Assembly: GCF_009792355.1 (NCBI RefSeq) | Contig: NZ_CP047045.1 | Location: forward strand, 1,178,001-1,242,000 | Length of the DNA: 64,000 nt | Direction of reading: 5' to 3' | Source: Terricaulis silvestris | GTDB taxonomy: Bacteria > Pseudomonadota > Alphaproteobacteria > Caulobacterales > Aquidulcibacteraceae | Shown here: in pieces, positions 24,267 to 33,254 of the stretch | Layout: every line of letters starts with the position of its first letter | Numbering within the stretch: position 1 is the stretch's first letter | Notes under the pieces: model-generated | Database searches by the model: none | Told to the model about the DNA's origin: nothing | Seen by the model: only the letters and a program-made list of their open reading frames with translations | Position numbers and translations under genes: made by a program

Positions 24267-25169
24267 GTGGACAAGTTCCCCTCACGCGAACGCGCGACAG
24301 CGCAGGCGCTAGCGCCGCGAGTGTCGGCCGTTGTCGTTGTGCGCGACGCGCGTGCGGGCGCTCAGGCGCCACTGGATTTGTGTTTGCGCAGTGCGCTGGC
24401 TGAACCTTGGATCGATGATCTCGTGGTCGTCGATCACGGCAATGCGCCGGGTGTGTCGGCGATGCTGCGGGCGCTGCAGGCGGACCGGCGCGATGTGAGA
24501 GTGGTCACGGTTGAGGCGCAGGAGAGTTCAGCGGCGGCCGCGAACGCCGGCGCCGAGAACGCGCTTGGGCGCTGGTTGTTGTTTCTCGATCCAGACGTGG
24601 TGCTGCAGCGCGGCGCGGTTGCGCGGATGGCGGCGGCCGGCGGCGGCGCGCGGACGCCGTGGATTGTTGGCGGGCGGCTCACTGACATTGAAGGCCGCGA
24701 GCGCCGCGCGGCGCGTGGCGGCGCGCTCAACACCTGGTCGGCGATCGCGGTGGCAATGGATTGGGCCAAGAAGCCGCAAGCGCGGCGGAGCAGCGTGAGC
24801 GGCGATGCGCCGGAGCCTGCTTCGGTAGCGGCGGTGTCGGGCGCGTTCATGCTGATCCCGTGTGGCGATTTCCAAGCGCTCGGCGGGTTCGACGAAGGCT
24901 TCGCGACCGACGGGGCCGATCTCGATCTTTGCCGCCGTGCGACGGATGCGGGCGGCAGCGTGCTGTTTCAGCCGGACGCTTCCGGCGTGAAGTTCTCGCG
25001 TCGCCCGCGCGGCGGCCGCAAGCAGGCGCAAGGTCTGGCGCGGTTTGCGGTGAAGAGTGCGAAAACGCCGTTTCAACGCGCGTTTGCGGCGATCGCTGCG
25101 CCGACGCTCGCGGTGCTACTGGGCGGGCGCGATTTTATCGCGGGACGTCAGCCGGCGGCGCGGCGCTGA
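24267..25169 (+). CDS. family 2 glycosyltransferase
   Basis: A 300-residue GT2 (GT-A fold) enzyme. It has VSAVVVVRDARAG at the start of the fold, DDLVVVDHGNAPG, WLLFLDPDVVLQRGAVARM (the DxD-like metal site) and GAFMLIPCGDFQALGGFDEG followed by DGADLDLCRRATDAG, all typical of rhamnosyl/galactosyl-type transferases. GTG start with GGAG upstream. No membrane segments; a short basic tail. It probably acts on a lipid-linked or surface glycan together with the two neighbouring transferases; donor and acceptor are unknown. It overlaps the convergent gene by 35 bases. Confidence 0.85.
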   Translation: MDKFPSRERATAQALAPRVSAVVVVRDARAGAQAPLDLCLRSALAEPWIDDLVVVDHGNAPGVSAMLRALQADRRDVRVVTVEAQESSAAAANAGAENALGRWLLFLDPDVVLQRGAVARMAAAGGGARTPWIVGGRLTDIEGRERRAARGGALNTWSAIAVAMDWAKKPQARRSSVSGDAPEPASVAAVSGAFMLIPCGDFQALGGFDEGFATDGADLDLCRRATDAGGSVLFQPDASGVKFSRRPRGGRKQAQGLARFAVKSAKTPFQRAFAAIAAPTLAVLLGGRDFIAGRQPAARR

Positions 25170-26844
25170 TCGGGCGTAGTTCGCCGACAAACAACGCAAC
25201 GCGATCCAGGTTGGCGATAGTGAGGCCGCGCACCGGTTCTTCCGCTGGCGTGAATTGCAAGTCGCGTGTGGCGAGTTGGGTCGTCATGTCTTGCATGGCG
25301 CGGCCTTCGATCACGATCGCATCGCCGATTTGCGCTTCGCCGCCGGCTTCGACGGGGCCGGCGAGGCGAATGTCTGTGCGCGTGATGAAGATGAGGCTTG
25401 GCTCGCTGTAGCCGACAACCCAGAGCGGGCGATCGTCGCGTGGGGTGAGGCGTGCGCGGGTGAGGGCGGCGACGACTTCGCTGCTGACATTGAGCGCGCG
25501 CGCTTCCGGCAGAATGCGTTCGCGGAAGCTGAAGGAGAGCGCCAGCGCGCACGCCACGAGCACGGCGCAGCGCGCGGCGGGGCGGCGCAGCATGATGAGC
25601 GCAGTGAAGCTCGCGGCGACGATGCCGACGCCGATCAGCGCCGTGGAAATGGCGCGGCGCGTGTCGGCGGCGAAGTCCCCGGGCATGAAGGTGGCGGCAA
25701 TCGACATCAGCGCGACGATGACGCCGCCGGCGACGGCGAACAGCGCGACGCCGGCGGGATGCGTGGTGCGCCAGCGGCGGCCGGTCATGGCGGTGAGGCC
25801 CGCGCCGCAGAGCAGCGCGATCGCCGGATATGCTGGGAGTGCGAAGTGCGGGAGTTTCGCCGGCGTGAGTTCGAACACGAGGAGGATCGGCAGCGCCCAG
25901 CAGATGAGAAAGCGGAACGCGGCGTGATCCTCGTCGGCGAGGGGCGCGCGGATGGTTTCGATGCTGAGACGCGCGGCGGCGGGGAGCGCGTAGGTGGCGG
26001 GGAAGATGAGGAACGGCAGCAGGAAGAGGTGGAAACCGGGGAGTGTGAACTGATCCAGTCCGCCGCGTTCGAAGCTGAACAGCGTGCCGAGGGAAAGCGC
26101 GGCGACGATTGCGAACAGGAGCGGGCCGGGCCACCAGAGCAGCGGCTTCATCCATGCCGCGCGACGTTCCCAGGCGAAGAGCGACGCGAGTGTCAGCGTC
26201 GCCGCCAGTGGTGCGATGAAGCCTTTGATGAGGACGCCGCACGCAAGCGCGAACCAGAAGAGCAGTGAGATGACTTTCTTTCGTTGCGGCGCACGAAGCC
26301 GCGCCAGCGCCGCCAGTGCGAGCGTGGTGAAGCCGAGCAGCAACGCGTCGGCGGTGGCGGCCATGCCTTGGAAGCCGGCGAGCATGGCGACGCTCAGGAG
26401 TGCCGCGCCGAACAGCGCGCTGCGTTGGCCGATCAATGCTGCGCCGCCCCAGAGCGTGGCGATCGCGGCGAGGAGGAGCCCAAGCGTCGATGGCAGCCGG
26501 TAGAACCAGATCGCGTTGCGCTTGTGGGTCAGTGGTTCGGCGGCGTTGACGGCCGCCGCTTGCAGCCAGTGAACGCCGATCGGCCGAGCGCTCTGAGTTT
26601 CGGTCTGCAAGCGAACGTGGGCGTAGTCGCCGGCCTCGACCATCTGGCGCGTGGCTTGAGCGAAGCGCGCTTCCTCGGGATCCATCACCTGCATGCGGCC
26701 GGCGCCGAACTGCGCGGAGAGGAACGCGATCAGCGCGATCAGCGCGTAGCTGCGCCAGCCTTGGGCGAACTGGTCGAACAGAGAAGCGGGTTGCGGGGCG
26801 GACACGAGGGCGGGTGTACCGGGTTTCGGGCGGGCGGGGACCAC
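25135..26844 (-). CDS. ArnT/PMT-like GT39-type integral membrane glycosyltransferase
   Basis: A 569-residue multi-pass protein (about 11-13 membrane helices) of the dolichyl-phosphate-mannose/undecaprenyl-phosphate-Ara4N transferase superfamily. The first periplasmic loop carries the diagnostic MDPEEARFAQATRQMVEAG, with the catalytic acid, then RPIGVHWLQAAAVNAAEP and FYRLPSTLGLLLAA. Such enzymes move a sugar from a polyprenyl phosphate to lipid A or a protein in the periplasm. The C-terminal exported domain ends DLQFTPAEEPVRGLTIAN. The donor is plausibly made by the neighbouring GT2 gene at 26.9 kb. Confidence 0.88.
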   Translation of the reverse strand: MVPARPKPGTPALVSAPQPASLFDQFAQGWRSYALIALIAFLSAQFGAGRMQVMDPEEARFAQATRQMVEAGDYAHVRLQTETQSARPIGVHWLQAAAVNAAEPLTHKRNAIWFYRLPSTLGLLLAAIATLWGGAALIGQRSALFGAALLSVAMLAGFQGMAATADALLLGFTTLALAALARLRAPQRKKVISLLFWFALACGVLIKGFIAPLAATLTLASLFAWERRAAWMKPLLWWPGPLLFAIVAALSLGTLFSFERGGLDQFTLPGFHLFLLPFLIFPATYALPAAARLSIETIRAPLADEDHAAFRFLICWALPILLVFELTPAKLPHFALPAYPAIALLCGAGLTAMTGRRWRTTHPAGVALFAVAGGVIVALMSIAATFMPGDFAADTRRAISTALIGVGIVAASFTALIMLRRPAARCAVLVACALALSFSFRERILPEARALNVSSEVVAALTRARLTPRDDRPLWVVGYSEPSLIFITRTDIRLAGPVEAGGEAQIGDAIVIEGRAMQDMTTQLATRDLQFTPAEEPVRGLTIANLDRVALFVGELRPISAAPPADVPR

Positions 26845-26937
26845 TTCACCTTGCAGGATGGGCGCCTCGATTTAGGGCCGGTGACCGGCTAAGAGGGCGC
26901 GCCCTGGCTTAGGTTTCTTGGGCGACGAGACGGGAAC

Positions 26938-27669
26938 TTGACCGAAAGCATCGAATTCAGCGTGGTCGTGCCGGTGAAGGACGAGGTCGGGAATGCGGCC
27001 GCGTTGGCGCGCGAGATCGCTTCGGTGCTCGATGGGCGTTCGTACGAGATGATCTTCGTCGATGACGCCAGCCGTGACGACACCAAGGGCGAACTGGCGC
27101 TGCTAAAGCGGGAATTGCCGGCGCTTCGCATCATCGGCCATCGCAACAATTCCGGGCAAAGCCGTGCTGTGCGCACCGGCGTGCTGGCGGCGCGGGCGCC
27201 GATCGTGGGCACGCTTGACGGCGACGGGCAGAACGATCCGGCGGACTTGCCGAAGCTCTTAGCTAAACTCACGCGTGCAGAGGCGCCGGGCAATTTGGGC
27301 ATGGTCGCCGGCAAGCGCGGCAAGCGTCAGGATGGTTGGAGCAAGCGCTGGGCCTCCAAGATCGCCAATGACATCCGCAAGGCTGCCTTAAACGACGGCG
27401 CCGACGATAGCGGTTCCGGCGTCAAGGTGTTCAAACGGGAGGCTTTTTTGCGCCTGCCGTACTTCGATCACATGCACCGTTTCATGGCCGCACTGATGCT
27501 GCGCGAAGGCTATGCAGTGGAGTTTTTGGAGGTTAATCATCGACAGCGGAGCGCCGGGCGCTCGAAGTACACGAACCTAGGCAGGTTGGCCGCGAATATG
27601 ACCGACCTATTTGGCGCGATGTGGCTTCGAAGCAGGGCGCGCCTGCCGGGAGGGACAGACGAGTTATGA
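26938..27669 (+). CDS. dolichol-phosphate-mannose-synthase-like GT2 glycosyltransferase
   Basis: A 243-residue GT2 enzyme of the DPM1-like type that would load a sugar onto polyprenyl phosphate. It reads FSVVVPVKDEVGNAAALARE, YEMIFVDDASRDDT, GTLDGDGQNDPADLPKL (DxD site) and DSGSGVKVFKREAFLRLPYF, and ends with VNHRQRSAGRSKYTNLGR. No C-terminal membrane helices. TTG start. It is divergent from the GT39-like gene, which could use its product. The ATGA at its stop overlaps a possible upstream start of the next gene. Confidence 0.88.
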   Translation: MTESIEFSVVVPVKDEVGNAAALAREIASVLDGRSYEMIFVDDASRDDTKGELALLKRELPALRIIGHRNNSGQSRAVRTGVLAARAPIVGTLDGDGQNDPADLPKLLAKLTRAEAPGNLGMVAGKRGKRQDGWSKRWASKIANDIRKAALNDGADDSGSGVKVFKREAFLRLPYFDHMHRFMAALMLREGYAVEFLEVNHRQRSAGRSKYTNLGRLAANMTDLFGAMWLRSRARLPGGTDEL

Positions 27670-27761
27670 ACGACCGCGTCGATCCTGGTGAACGTATCGC
27701 ACTTCAAGCAGCGACGACGCGGGGGCGTCGGTCTCGCACGCAATCACAGCAGGGGGGCCCA

Positions 27762-28202
27762 ATGGGCGCTATTTTCAACGTATTTCCGCTGATCCTCGTC
27801 CCGGTCCTCACCTACAATATCTGGGCGTTCGGAGCGACGGCGACTTCCAATGGCGACGGCGCCGGCGTGCGTCAGCATCTGGCCGATGTCTGGGTCCGAG
27901 TGCCGATGGCGTCTGGCGCGGAGTGGACCATCGCGTTCGGCGATGTGCTCATGCTGCTCGCGCTGATCTTGCTCTTCATCGAATTGCTGAAATCAACGTC
28001 GACCGGCACCGCGGCGATTTTCAATCACGCGCTCTCGATGCTGGTGTTCATCATCTGCCTGGTCGAATTCCTGCTGCACCCGGCTTTTGCCACGAGTGTG
28101 TTCTTCGTCATCCTGGTGATGGCGCTGTTGGACGTGCTCGCTGGTGTGGTGGTTACGATCATCTCGGCCCGCCGCGACGTGGAGTTCGCGGGCCAGCACT
28201 GA
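27762..28202 (+). CDS. four-helix membrane protein of unknown function
   Basis: A 146-residue protein with four hydrophobic segments: MGAIFNVFPLILVPVLTYNI, GDVLMLLALILLFIELLKS, FNHALSMLVFIICLVEFLL and FVILVMALLDVLAGVVVTI. The ATG at 27762 has an AGGGGGG tract upstream; an ATG at 27666, overlapping the stop of the previous gene, would add a polar 32-residue leader that does not look conserved. The family is not recognised. It may be in one operon with the DPM1-like gene. A good terminator follows at 28226-28256. Confidence 0.7.
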   Translation: MGAIFNVFPLILVPVLTYNIWAFGATATSNGDGAGVRQHLADVWVRVPMASGAEWTIAFGDVLMLLALILLFIELLKSTSTGTAAIFNHALSMLVFIICLVEFLLHPAFATSVFFVILVMALLDVLAGVVVTIISARRDVEFAGQH

Positions 28203-28225
28203 GCCTAACAATTCAGCTAACGTTG

Positions 28226-28256
28226 ATCGGCAGTCGGTATCCGGCTGCCGATTTTC
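28226..28256 (+). terminator. rho-independent terminator
   Basis: Stem ATCGGCAG/CTGCCGAT with an 11-base loop, followed by TTTTCGTTTG. It lies 24 bases after the stop of the four-helix membrane protein gene. Confidence 0.8.
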
Positions 28257-28347
28257 GTTTGTTTACAGGCACCACATTCCGATCGCGAGCGCGATTGCGA
28301 AGTCGAGCGTGCGTGCGAATCGGGGGAAGATGAAGCCGTCCATAGAC

Positions 28348-28376
28348 GCCGAGCCTGCAGGTTCGGCGCCGCTTTT
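28348..28376 (+). terminator. terminator-like hairpin just before a start codon
   Basis: Stem GCCGAGCC/GGTTCGGC (tight loop TGCA, one G-T pair), then GCCGC and five T residues. The ATG of the next gene is 14 bases further on. It may end read-through from upstream or act as an attenuator for the downstream gene; no leader peptide was found. Confidence 0.45.
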
Positions 28377-28390
28377 TGGGTGGGTGCAAA

Positions 28391-28726
28391 ATGTCCCTCT
28401 TCTTCGACGCCGACTGGTTCGACGCGAAATTGGCTGAGCGCGGTTTGGATCGCGCGGCGTTAGCCATAGCGGCAGGGCTTGAGCGCACCGACTTGCATGC
28501 CGTGTTCATCAATGAACGCGCGCCCACAGCAGAAGAGTTGGAGACGTTCGCGCGCGTGTTGCAGTCGGACTTGGTAGAAGTGACGCTGAAGAGCGGTGTC
28601 GCTGCGCGCGAGGCGCCGCCGACGAACGCTGAGCCGGAAGATCGGATCGAGAGCATCGAAGCGCGGCTTGATGCGATCGATAACTGGCTGGCGGAATTCG
28701 AGCAGTCGAAGAAGAAGAGCGCTTAA
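28391..28726 (+). CDS. small helix-turn-helix-like protein
   Basis: A 111-residue protein. Residues 5-70 look like an XRE-type helix-turn-helix: WFDAKLAERGLDRAALAIAA, GLERTDLHAVFINERAPTAE and ELETFARVLQ. A short acidic, helical C-terminal part (RIESIEARLDAIDNWLAEFE) may dimerise. Unusually, the domain starts directly with an aromatic SLFFDADWF. A DNA-binding regulator is likely, but the target is unknown. The upstream hairpin with a T tract sits 14 bases before the start. Confidence 0.65.
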   Translation: MSLFFDADWFDAKLAERGLDRAALAIAAGLERTDLHAVFINERAPTAEELETFARVLQSDLVEVTLKSGVAAREAPPTNAEPEDRIESIEARLDAIDNWLAEFEQSKKKSA

Positions 28727-28947
28727 GCGCGCGTGTTCACCACGATGCCGGGACGGGGGCCGCACGGCGTGCTGGCATAGCCGTGTGCGTATTGCGTTTC
28801 TTTCGGCGCGATTTGGTTGACGAGGGTGGCGGCGAACAGCGGGTCGAGCCAGCGGCGCGGGGCGCGGCGATCCGTGGCGCGGCGGTCGCTGTCGCGACGG
28901 TCGCCGGTTTCCTCCACGTAACGGAGCGGGATTGGGCCTGCGCTCAT
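28723..28947 (-). CDS. small hypothetical protein (74 aa)
   Basis: A 74-residue, Arg-rich protein (RYVEETGDRRDSDRRATDRR near the N terminus) with a C-terminal segment ending GPRPGIVVNTRA. It is convergent with the HTH gene, overlapping four bases. No signal or membrane segment. The family is not recognised; the orderly C terminus suggests a real gene. Confidence 0.5.
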   Translation of the reverse strand: MSAGPIPLRYVEETGDRRDSDRRATDRRAPRRWLDPLFAATLVNQIAPKETQYAHGYASTPCGPRPGIVVNTRA

Positions 28948-29019
28948 GGGCTAGGCGCTGCATCAGACGTGCCAAACGCGGATTAACCGCTTAACGTTCT
29001 CGCAAACGCGGAGGCGCAC

Positions 29020-30447
29020 ATGAGTTTCGCTGAATACGCCGACTATGATGGCTTGGGCTTAGCCGAGTTGATCCGCAACAGGGACGTGACGCCGAGCGAA
29101 TTGCTTGAGGCCGCGATCGAGCGGATCGAGCGCAACAACGGCAAACTCAATGCGGTCGTTCATAAAGCTTACGACGAAGCGCGCGGTGTCGCGGCTGGCA
29201 CGTTGCCGGACGGGCCGTTCAAAGGCGTGCCGTTTCTGATCAAGGATCTGGGCGTTAGAGTTAAGGGCTGGCCGCGCACGTCGGCGAGCCGGTTTGCGCA
29301 AATCGATGCGGACGACAGCGATAGTGAATTGATCACGCGCTATCGCGCGACGGGCGCGGTGCTAGCGGGAAAGACCAATACGCCGGAGTTTGGCATTCCG
29401 GGCGTAACCACGTCGGCGCTGCTGGGGCCGTGCCGTAATCCTTGGAATACGGATCACATCACGGGCGGCTCTTCTGGTGGCGCGGCGGCTGCCGTGGCGG
29501 CCGGGATGGTCCCACTGGCGCATGCGAGCGATGGGCTGGGCTCGATCCGGATACCGGCGGCGTGTTGCGGGCTGGTTGGCATGAAGACGACGCGCGATCG
29601 CAATCCGAATGGTCAACACGATACCGATCGTGCCATCGGGCTCTCGGTGGATCACGTCGTGTCGCGCACGGTGCGCGACAGCGCAGCGATGTTGGATGCG
29701 ACGGGGTATCCGGAGGGCAACAGCCCGTTTGCGTATCCGGCGAAGGAGCGTCCGTACGTCGAGGAGATTGCGCGGGGGCCGGGCAAGCTGCGCATTGGCT
29801 GGTCGAGTGAGACGCCGCGTGGCGAGCCGATCGAGCCAGAAATTCGAGCGGCGCTGGAGCGAACGGCGGAAGCGTTGGGCAAGCTCGGGCACGACGTGCG
29901 CAAAGGGGGCTTGGGCATCGACTATCGCGCGCTTTATCGTGCGCAAGGCTTGGTCTCGGCGTCAAACTTCGCGGCGGGGATCAAACGCTGGATCGAGATC
30001 AAGGGCCGCGAGCCTGGCGACGACATCGAGGGCTTGGCGCGGCGCGCTTATGAGGCGGGCAAGAAGATCAGCGGCCAGGACGCGATGTGGGGTTGGCAGC
30101 AATTGCGGCTGATGAACCGGGAGATACTCAGCAAGTTCGAGACGTGGGATGTTTGGCTGACGCCCGTGTTGAGCACCAATGTGCCGCGCGTTGAATTTCT
30201 CGATACGCTGATGGAGGATTTGAAGGAGTTCGATCGGCGCCAAGCCACGACGTTCGGCTTCACGCCGCCGTTCAATCTGACAGGGCAGCCATCGCTGTCG
30301 CTGCCGCTGTGGCAGAGCGAAAGCGGGTTGCCGATTGGGATGATGTTCACGGGGCGCTACGCGGACGAAGGCACGCTCTATCGGCTGGCGGGGCAGCTGG
30401 AGAAAGAACTGCCTTGGGCCGTGCGGAAGCCGCCGGTTTGGAATTAG
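29020..30447 (+). CDS. amidase-signature family amidase
   Basis: A 475-residue amidase-signature enzyme that hydrolyses an amide using a Ser-cisSer-Lys triad. The Lys is in [14 protein letters not shown] near residue 74, and the Gly/Ser-rich signature is [18 protein letters not shown] near 148 with [20 protein letters not shown] near 168, containing the nucleophile Ser. The overall resemblance is to 6-aminohexanoate-cyclic-dimer hydrolase-type amidases, but substrate cannot be assigned. No signal peptide. It is likely monocistronic; a palindrome follows the stop. Confidence 0.92.
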   Translation: MSFAEYADYDGLGLAELIRNRDVTPSELLEAAIERIERNNGKLNAVVHKAYDEARGVAAGTLPDGPFKGVPFLIKDLGVRVKGWPRTSASRFAQIDADDSDSELITRYRATGAVLAGKTNTPEFGIPGVTTSALLGPCRNPWNTDHITGGSSGGAAAAVAAGMVPLAHASDGLGSIRIPAACCGLVGMKTTRDRNPNGQHDTDRAIGLSVDHVVSRTVRDSAAMLDATGYPEGNSPFAYPAKERPYVEEIARGPGKLRIGWSSETPRGEPIEPEIRAALERTAEALGKLGHDVRKGGLGIDYRALYRAQGLVSASNFAAGIKRWIEIKGREPGDDIEGLARRAYEAGKKISGQDAMWGWQQLRLMNREILSKFETWDVWLTPVLSTNVPRVEFLDTLMEDLKEFDRRQATTFGFTPPFNLTGQPSLSLPLWQSESGLPIGMMFTGRYADEGTLYRLAGQLEKELPWAVRKPPVWN

Positions 30448-30460
30448 GCGCAAGCGTGGA

Positions 30461-30540
30461 CAGGTTGGAGCGCAGGGCTTCAGCCCCGCACCTTGGACCC
30501 GGTGGCGCTAAGCGCGCTTGAAGGGGCGCGCTCCAACCTG
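30461..30540. repeat. palindromic repeat element
   Basis: Perfect 13-bp arms CAGGTTGGAGCGC (30461-30473) and GCGCTCCAACCTG (30528-30540) enclose a GC-rich centre with a further GGGCTTCAGCCC hairpin. It lies in the 245-bp gap after the amidase gene and may terminate it. No gene was seen in the rest of the gap. Confidence 0.65.
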
Positions 30541-30692
30541 CAATCACAAAGACGTTGAGCAAAGTTCGTTGGCGTTTCGGTCGAAGCCACGTGAGCTGGA
30601 GTCTGCCAGAAGCCTGGACGTGACGCAGGGCACGGCGCGCCGGGAGCGCTGCGCTTAGCCCGCGTCCATTGGTTTGAACAAAGGATAAAGCG

Positions 30693-31505
30693 ATGAACCC
30701 GAATAAGGCTCTTTGGGAAAAAGGCGACTTCACTCGTTTGGCGGCCACCATGCGCGAAAGCGGCGAGGCGCTGACCGATAGCATCGGCGTGCGGCGTGGG
30801 CTGAAAGTGCTCGATCTGGGCTGCGGCGACGGCACCACGGCCGTGCCGTCAGCGAAGCGCGGCGCGGATGTGCTGGGCGTTGATATCGCCGCCAATCTGG
30901 TCGCGGCCGGCAACAAGCGGGCGCAAGAGCTAGGGTTGACCAATCTCCGCTTCCAGGAAGGCGATGCGTGCAATCTCGAAGGCATCGCCGATCACAGCTT
31001 CGATCTCGTCGTCACGATTTTCGGCGCGATGTTTGCGCCGAAGCCATTCGATGTGGCCAAGGAAATGGTGCGCGTTACCAAGCCGGGCGGCCGCATCGTG
31101 ATGGGCAACTGGATCCCGAACGATCCGACTTTGGTGGCGTCGATCCTGAAGATCAGCTCGGCATACTCGCCGCCGCCGCCGGAAGGTTTCATCAGCCCGA
31201 TGACGTGGGGCGTGGAGGGCAACGTGGTGGAGCGCTTCGAGGCTGCGGGCATCGCGCGCGACAGAATCGCGTTCCTGCGTGACACCTACACGTTCAACGC
31301 CGAAGCCACGCCGGCGCAATTCCTGAACACGTTCCGCACGTATTATGGGCCGACGATGAATGCGTTCGAAGCGGCGGCGAACAACGGCAAGGAAGCCGAG
31401 CTGCAGCGCGAACTTGAAGCGTTGTTCGCGGCGCAGAACAAGAGCACGCGTCCAGACTACACTTCGATCCCGGCGACGTTCCTGCGGGTCACAGTTTCGG
31501 TCTAA
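30693..31505 (+). CDS. class I SAM-dependent methyltransferase
   Basis: A 270-residue Rossmann-fold methyltransferase. Motif I is LKVLDLGCGDGTTAVPSAKR near residue 38, the acidic end of strand 2 is VLGVDIAANLVAAG, and motif post-I/II are FQEGDACNLEG and FDLVVTIFGAMFAPKP. MVRVTKPGGRIVMGNW is the usual PGG turn. The C-terminal 100 residues form a substrate cap. The substrate is unknown. The stop overlaps the convergent second methyltransferase gene by four bases; the two are homologous only at superfamily level. Confidence 0.9.
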   Translation: MNPNKALWEKGDFTRLAATMRESGEALTDSIGVRRGLKVLDLGCGDGTTAVPSAKRGADVLGVDIAANLVAAGNKRAQELGLTNLRFQEGDACNLEGIADHSFDLVVTIFGAMFAPKPFDVAKEMVRVTKPGGRIVMGNWIPNDPTLVASILKISSAYSPPPPEGFISPMTWGVEGNVVERFEAAGIARDRIAFLRDTYTFNAEATPAQFLNTFRTYYGPTMNAFEAAANNGKEAELQRELEALFAAQNKSTRPDYTSIPATFLRVTVSV

Positions 31506-32311
31506 CGCTTCTTGGCGGCGTAGACGTGGGCCTCGAGCGGCATGCGTGACGGGGCCTTGCCAAAGCGTTCTTCAAGTTCGCCGGCAATGGCCTCCACCAT
31601 GTCGTCGGGGTTCACGCCGCCCGCGCGGATGTCGACGATCATCGGGTTGCCGTAGATGGCGCCGGTGGCGAAGTGGCGCCAATCGGGCACATCGCGGCTG
31701 AACTGAACCACCGCGTGATCCACTTCTCGGAAGCCGCCGGCGAGCAGGTCTGCGCGCACTTGCGCCGAGTCTGAGTAGCCGAACGGCGTCAGATAAAATT
31801 TCGGTGGGTTGTCCGGCAGGAAGCGTTCGGCATCGCGGTGCGCGATTTCGCCGAACGGATTGGATTGCATCGAGCCCCAGGCATTGAACAGCAATGTGCC
31901 GCCAGGCTTTAGCACGCGGCGCGCTTCGGCGTAGGCCGCGGGACGATCGGGAAAGAACATGACGCCGAATTGGATCACGACGAGATCAAAGGCCGCGTCG
32001 GCGAAAGGAAGAGCCATGGCGTCGGCGGTTTGGAAGCGGACGTTGCCCGCTGAGATTTTGGTCTGGGCGATCTCCAGCATGGCGGCGTTCAAGTCCGTGG
32101 CGGTGATGTTGGTTGCCGGCGGCAGCGCCTGACGCAAAGCGGCGGTGGAGATGCCGGTGCCGGCGGCGATCTCCAGCACATCGCTGGGCGCGAGGGATGC
32201 GGCGCGACGGGCGAGGTCTTCGGCGTAGCCCTGGAAAATGATCGGGCCGAGGTGTTGGTCGTAGAAACGCGGGATGTCGCCAACGAATTGGGCGGCGGCG
32301 GGCGTGGTCAT
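31502..32311 (-). CDS. class I SAM-dependent methyltransferase
   Basis: A 269-residue methyltransferase with motif I DVLEIAAGTGISTAALRQAL, then ITATDLNAAMLEIAQ, RFQTADAMALPFADAAFDLV and ARRVLKPGGTLLFNAWGSM. UbiE/COQ5-like in overall pattern, but the local neighbourhood gives no quinone link. A start ATG at 32311 with GGAGG upstream is good. It converges with the other methyltransferase gene. Confidence 0.9.
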   Translation of the reverse strand: MTTPAAAQFVGDIPRFYDQHLGPIIFQGYAEDLARRAASLAPSDVLEIAAGTGISTAALRQALPPATNITATDLNAAMLEIAQTKISAGNVRFQTADAMALPFADAAFDLVVIQFGVMFFPDRPAAYAEARRVLKPGGTLLFNAWGSMQSNPFGEIAHRDAERFLPDNPPKFYLTPFGYSDSAQVRADLLAGGFREVDHAVVQFSRDVPDWRHFATGAIYGNPMIVDIRAGGVNPDDMVEAIAGELEERFGKAPSRMPLEAHVYAAKKR

Positions 32312-32442
32312 GCGCGGCCTCCTGATGACAATGCGGGGAGAGTATCGCAGATGCCTTCGCGCCGCTCATGACGTTCGTTACACGCGTAGCGGGCGTTTCG
32401 CGTCTTGGCGGAACGCGGGTCCCGGCGTAGCGTTATGCCGTC

Positions 32443-32607
32443 ATGACGTATGAAGCTTCACACGCAGGCCACGGCCACGCCGATACCGGCGGCGCCTGGC
32501 TTTTCCCGATGCTCGGCGGGAGCATCCTCACGCTGATCTGGAGCGCCTACACGATCTATGTGATCGCGCACCTGCTGCCGATCGCGCTGCCGGCTTATCC
32601 GGGCTAG
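32443..32607 (+). CDS. His-rich single-pass micropeptide (54 aa)
   Basis: A 54-residue reading frame starting MTYEASHAGHGHADTGGAWL, with a His-rich N terminus and one clear membrane helix (GGSILTLIWSAYTIYVIAHL). It ends four bases inside the convergent phaR gene, the same tight packing seen for other genes here. A His cluster before a single helix recalls small metal-binding or respiratory-complex subunits, but no family was recognised. No strong Shine-Dalgarno is visible. Confidence 0.45.
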   Translation: MTYEASHAGHGHADTGGAWLFPMLGGSILTLIWSAYTIYVIAHLLPIALPAYPG

Positions 32608-33254
32608 CGCTTCGCCATCTGGTCGAGCTGCTTTTGCATCGCTTCCATTTGGCGGCGGAGCAGAGCGAGTTGTTCGTCCTTGTCGGCGTCGTCTTCGGCG
32701 GCGGGGGCTGACGCTGGTTTGGCGCCGGGCATGCCGGGATAGTTGACCATGCCGCCAGGCGCGAACGGCGCCCAAGCCTGTATCGCTTGCTGGAAGATGG
32801 CCATGTTGCGCTGGGCTTGCTCTTCGAACGCGGCCATCGGCGTCGTGGCGCCGAACGCGCGCGACATGTTTTCGCGCATCTTCTCTTGTGCGTTGGAGAA
32901 GCTCTCCATGCTCATTTCGAGATACGGCGGCAGGAAGCCCTGCATTTGGTCGCCGTAGAAACGGATGAGGCGGCGCAGGAATTGAACCGGGAGCAGGTTC
33001 TGGCCCTTGCTCTCTTCTTCGAAGATGATCTGCGTCAGCACCGAGCGGGTGATGTCGTCGTTGGTCTTGGCGTCGAGGACGATGAAGTCGATGCCCTCGC
33101 GGACCATTTCCGACAAATGGTCGAGCGTCACGTAGCTCGACGCCGCCGTGTTGTAGAGCCGCCGGTTGGCGTACTTCTTGATGATGACCTGCTCGGTTTG
33201 AGCCTCGGCCGCGCCGCCAGCGTCCCCCGCTGCCTGGCCGTTAGCATCCGCCAC
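32604..33254 (-). CDS. phaR: polyhydroxyalkanoate synthesis repressor PhaR
   Basis: A 216-residue regulator that binds DNA and polyhydroxybutyrate granules and controls phasin genes. The N-terminal PHB/PHA accumulation domain reads VIIKKYANRRLYNTAASSYV and FIVLDAKTNDDITRSVLTQI; FEEESKGQNLLPVQFLRRLI follows. The C terminus is a coiled coil (QLALLRRQMEAMQKQLDQMA). The GTG at 33254 has AAGGA six bases upstream and is preferred over a frame starting at 33326. Divergent from phaA, as in many alphaproteobacteria. Confidence 0.92.
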   Translation of the reverse strand: MADANGQAAGDAGGAAEAQTEQVIIKKYANRRLYNTAASSYVTLDHLSEMVREGIDFIVLDAKTNDDITRSVLTQIIFEEESKGQNLLPVQFLRRLIRFYGDQMQGFLPPYLEMSMESFSNAQEKMRENMSRAFGATTPMAAFEEQAQRNMAIFQQAIQAWAPFAPGGMVNYPGMPGAKPASAPAAEDDADKDEQLALLRRQMEAMQKQLDQMAKR

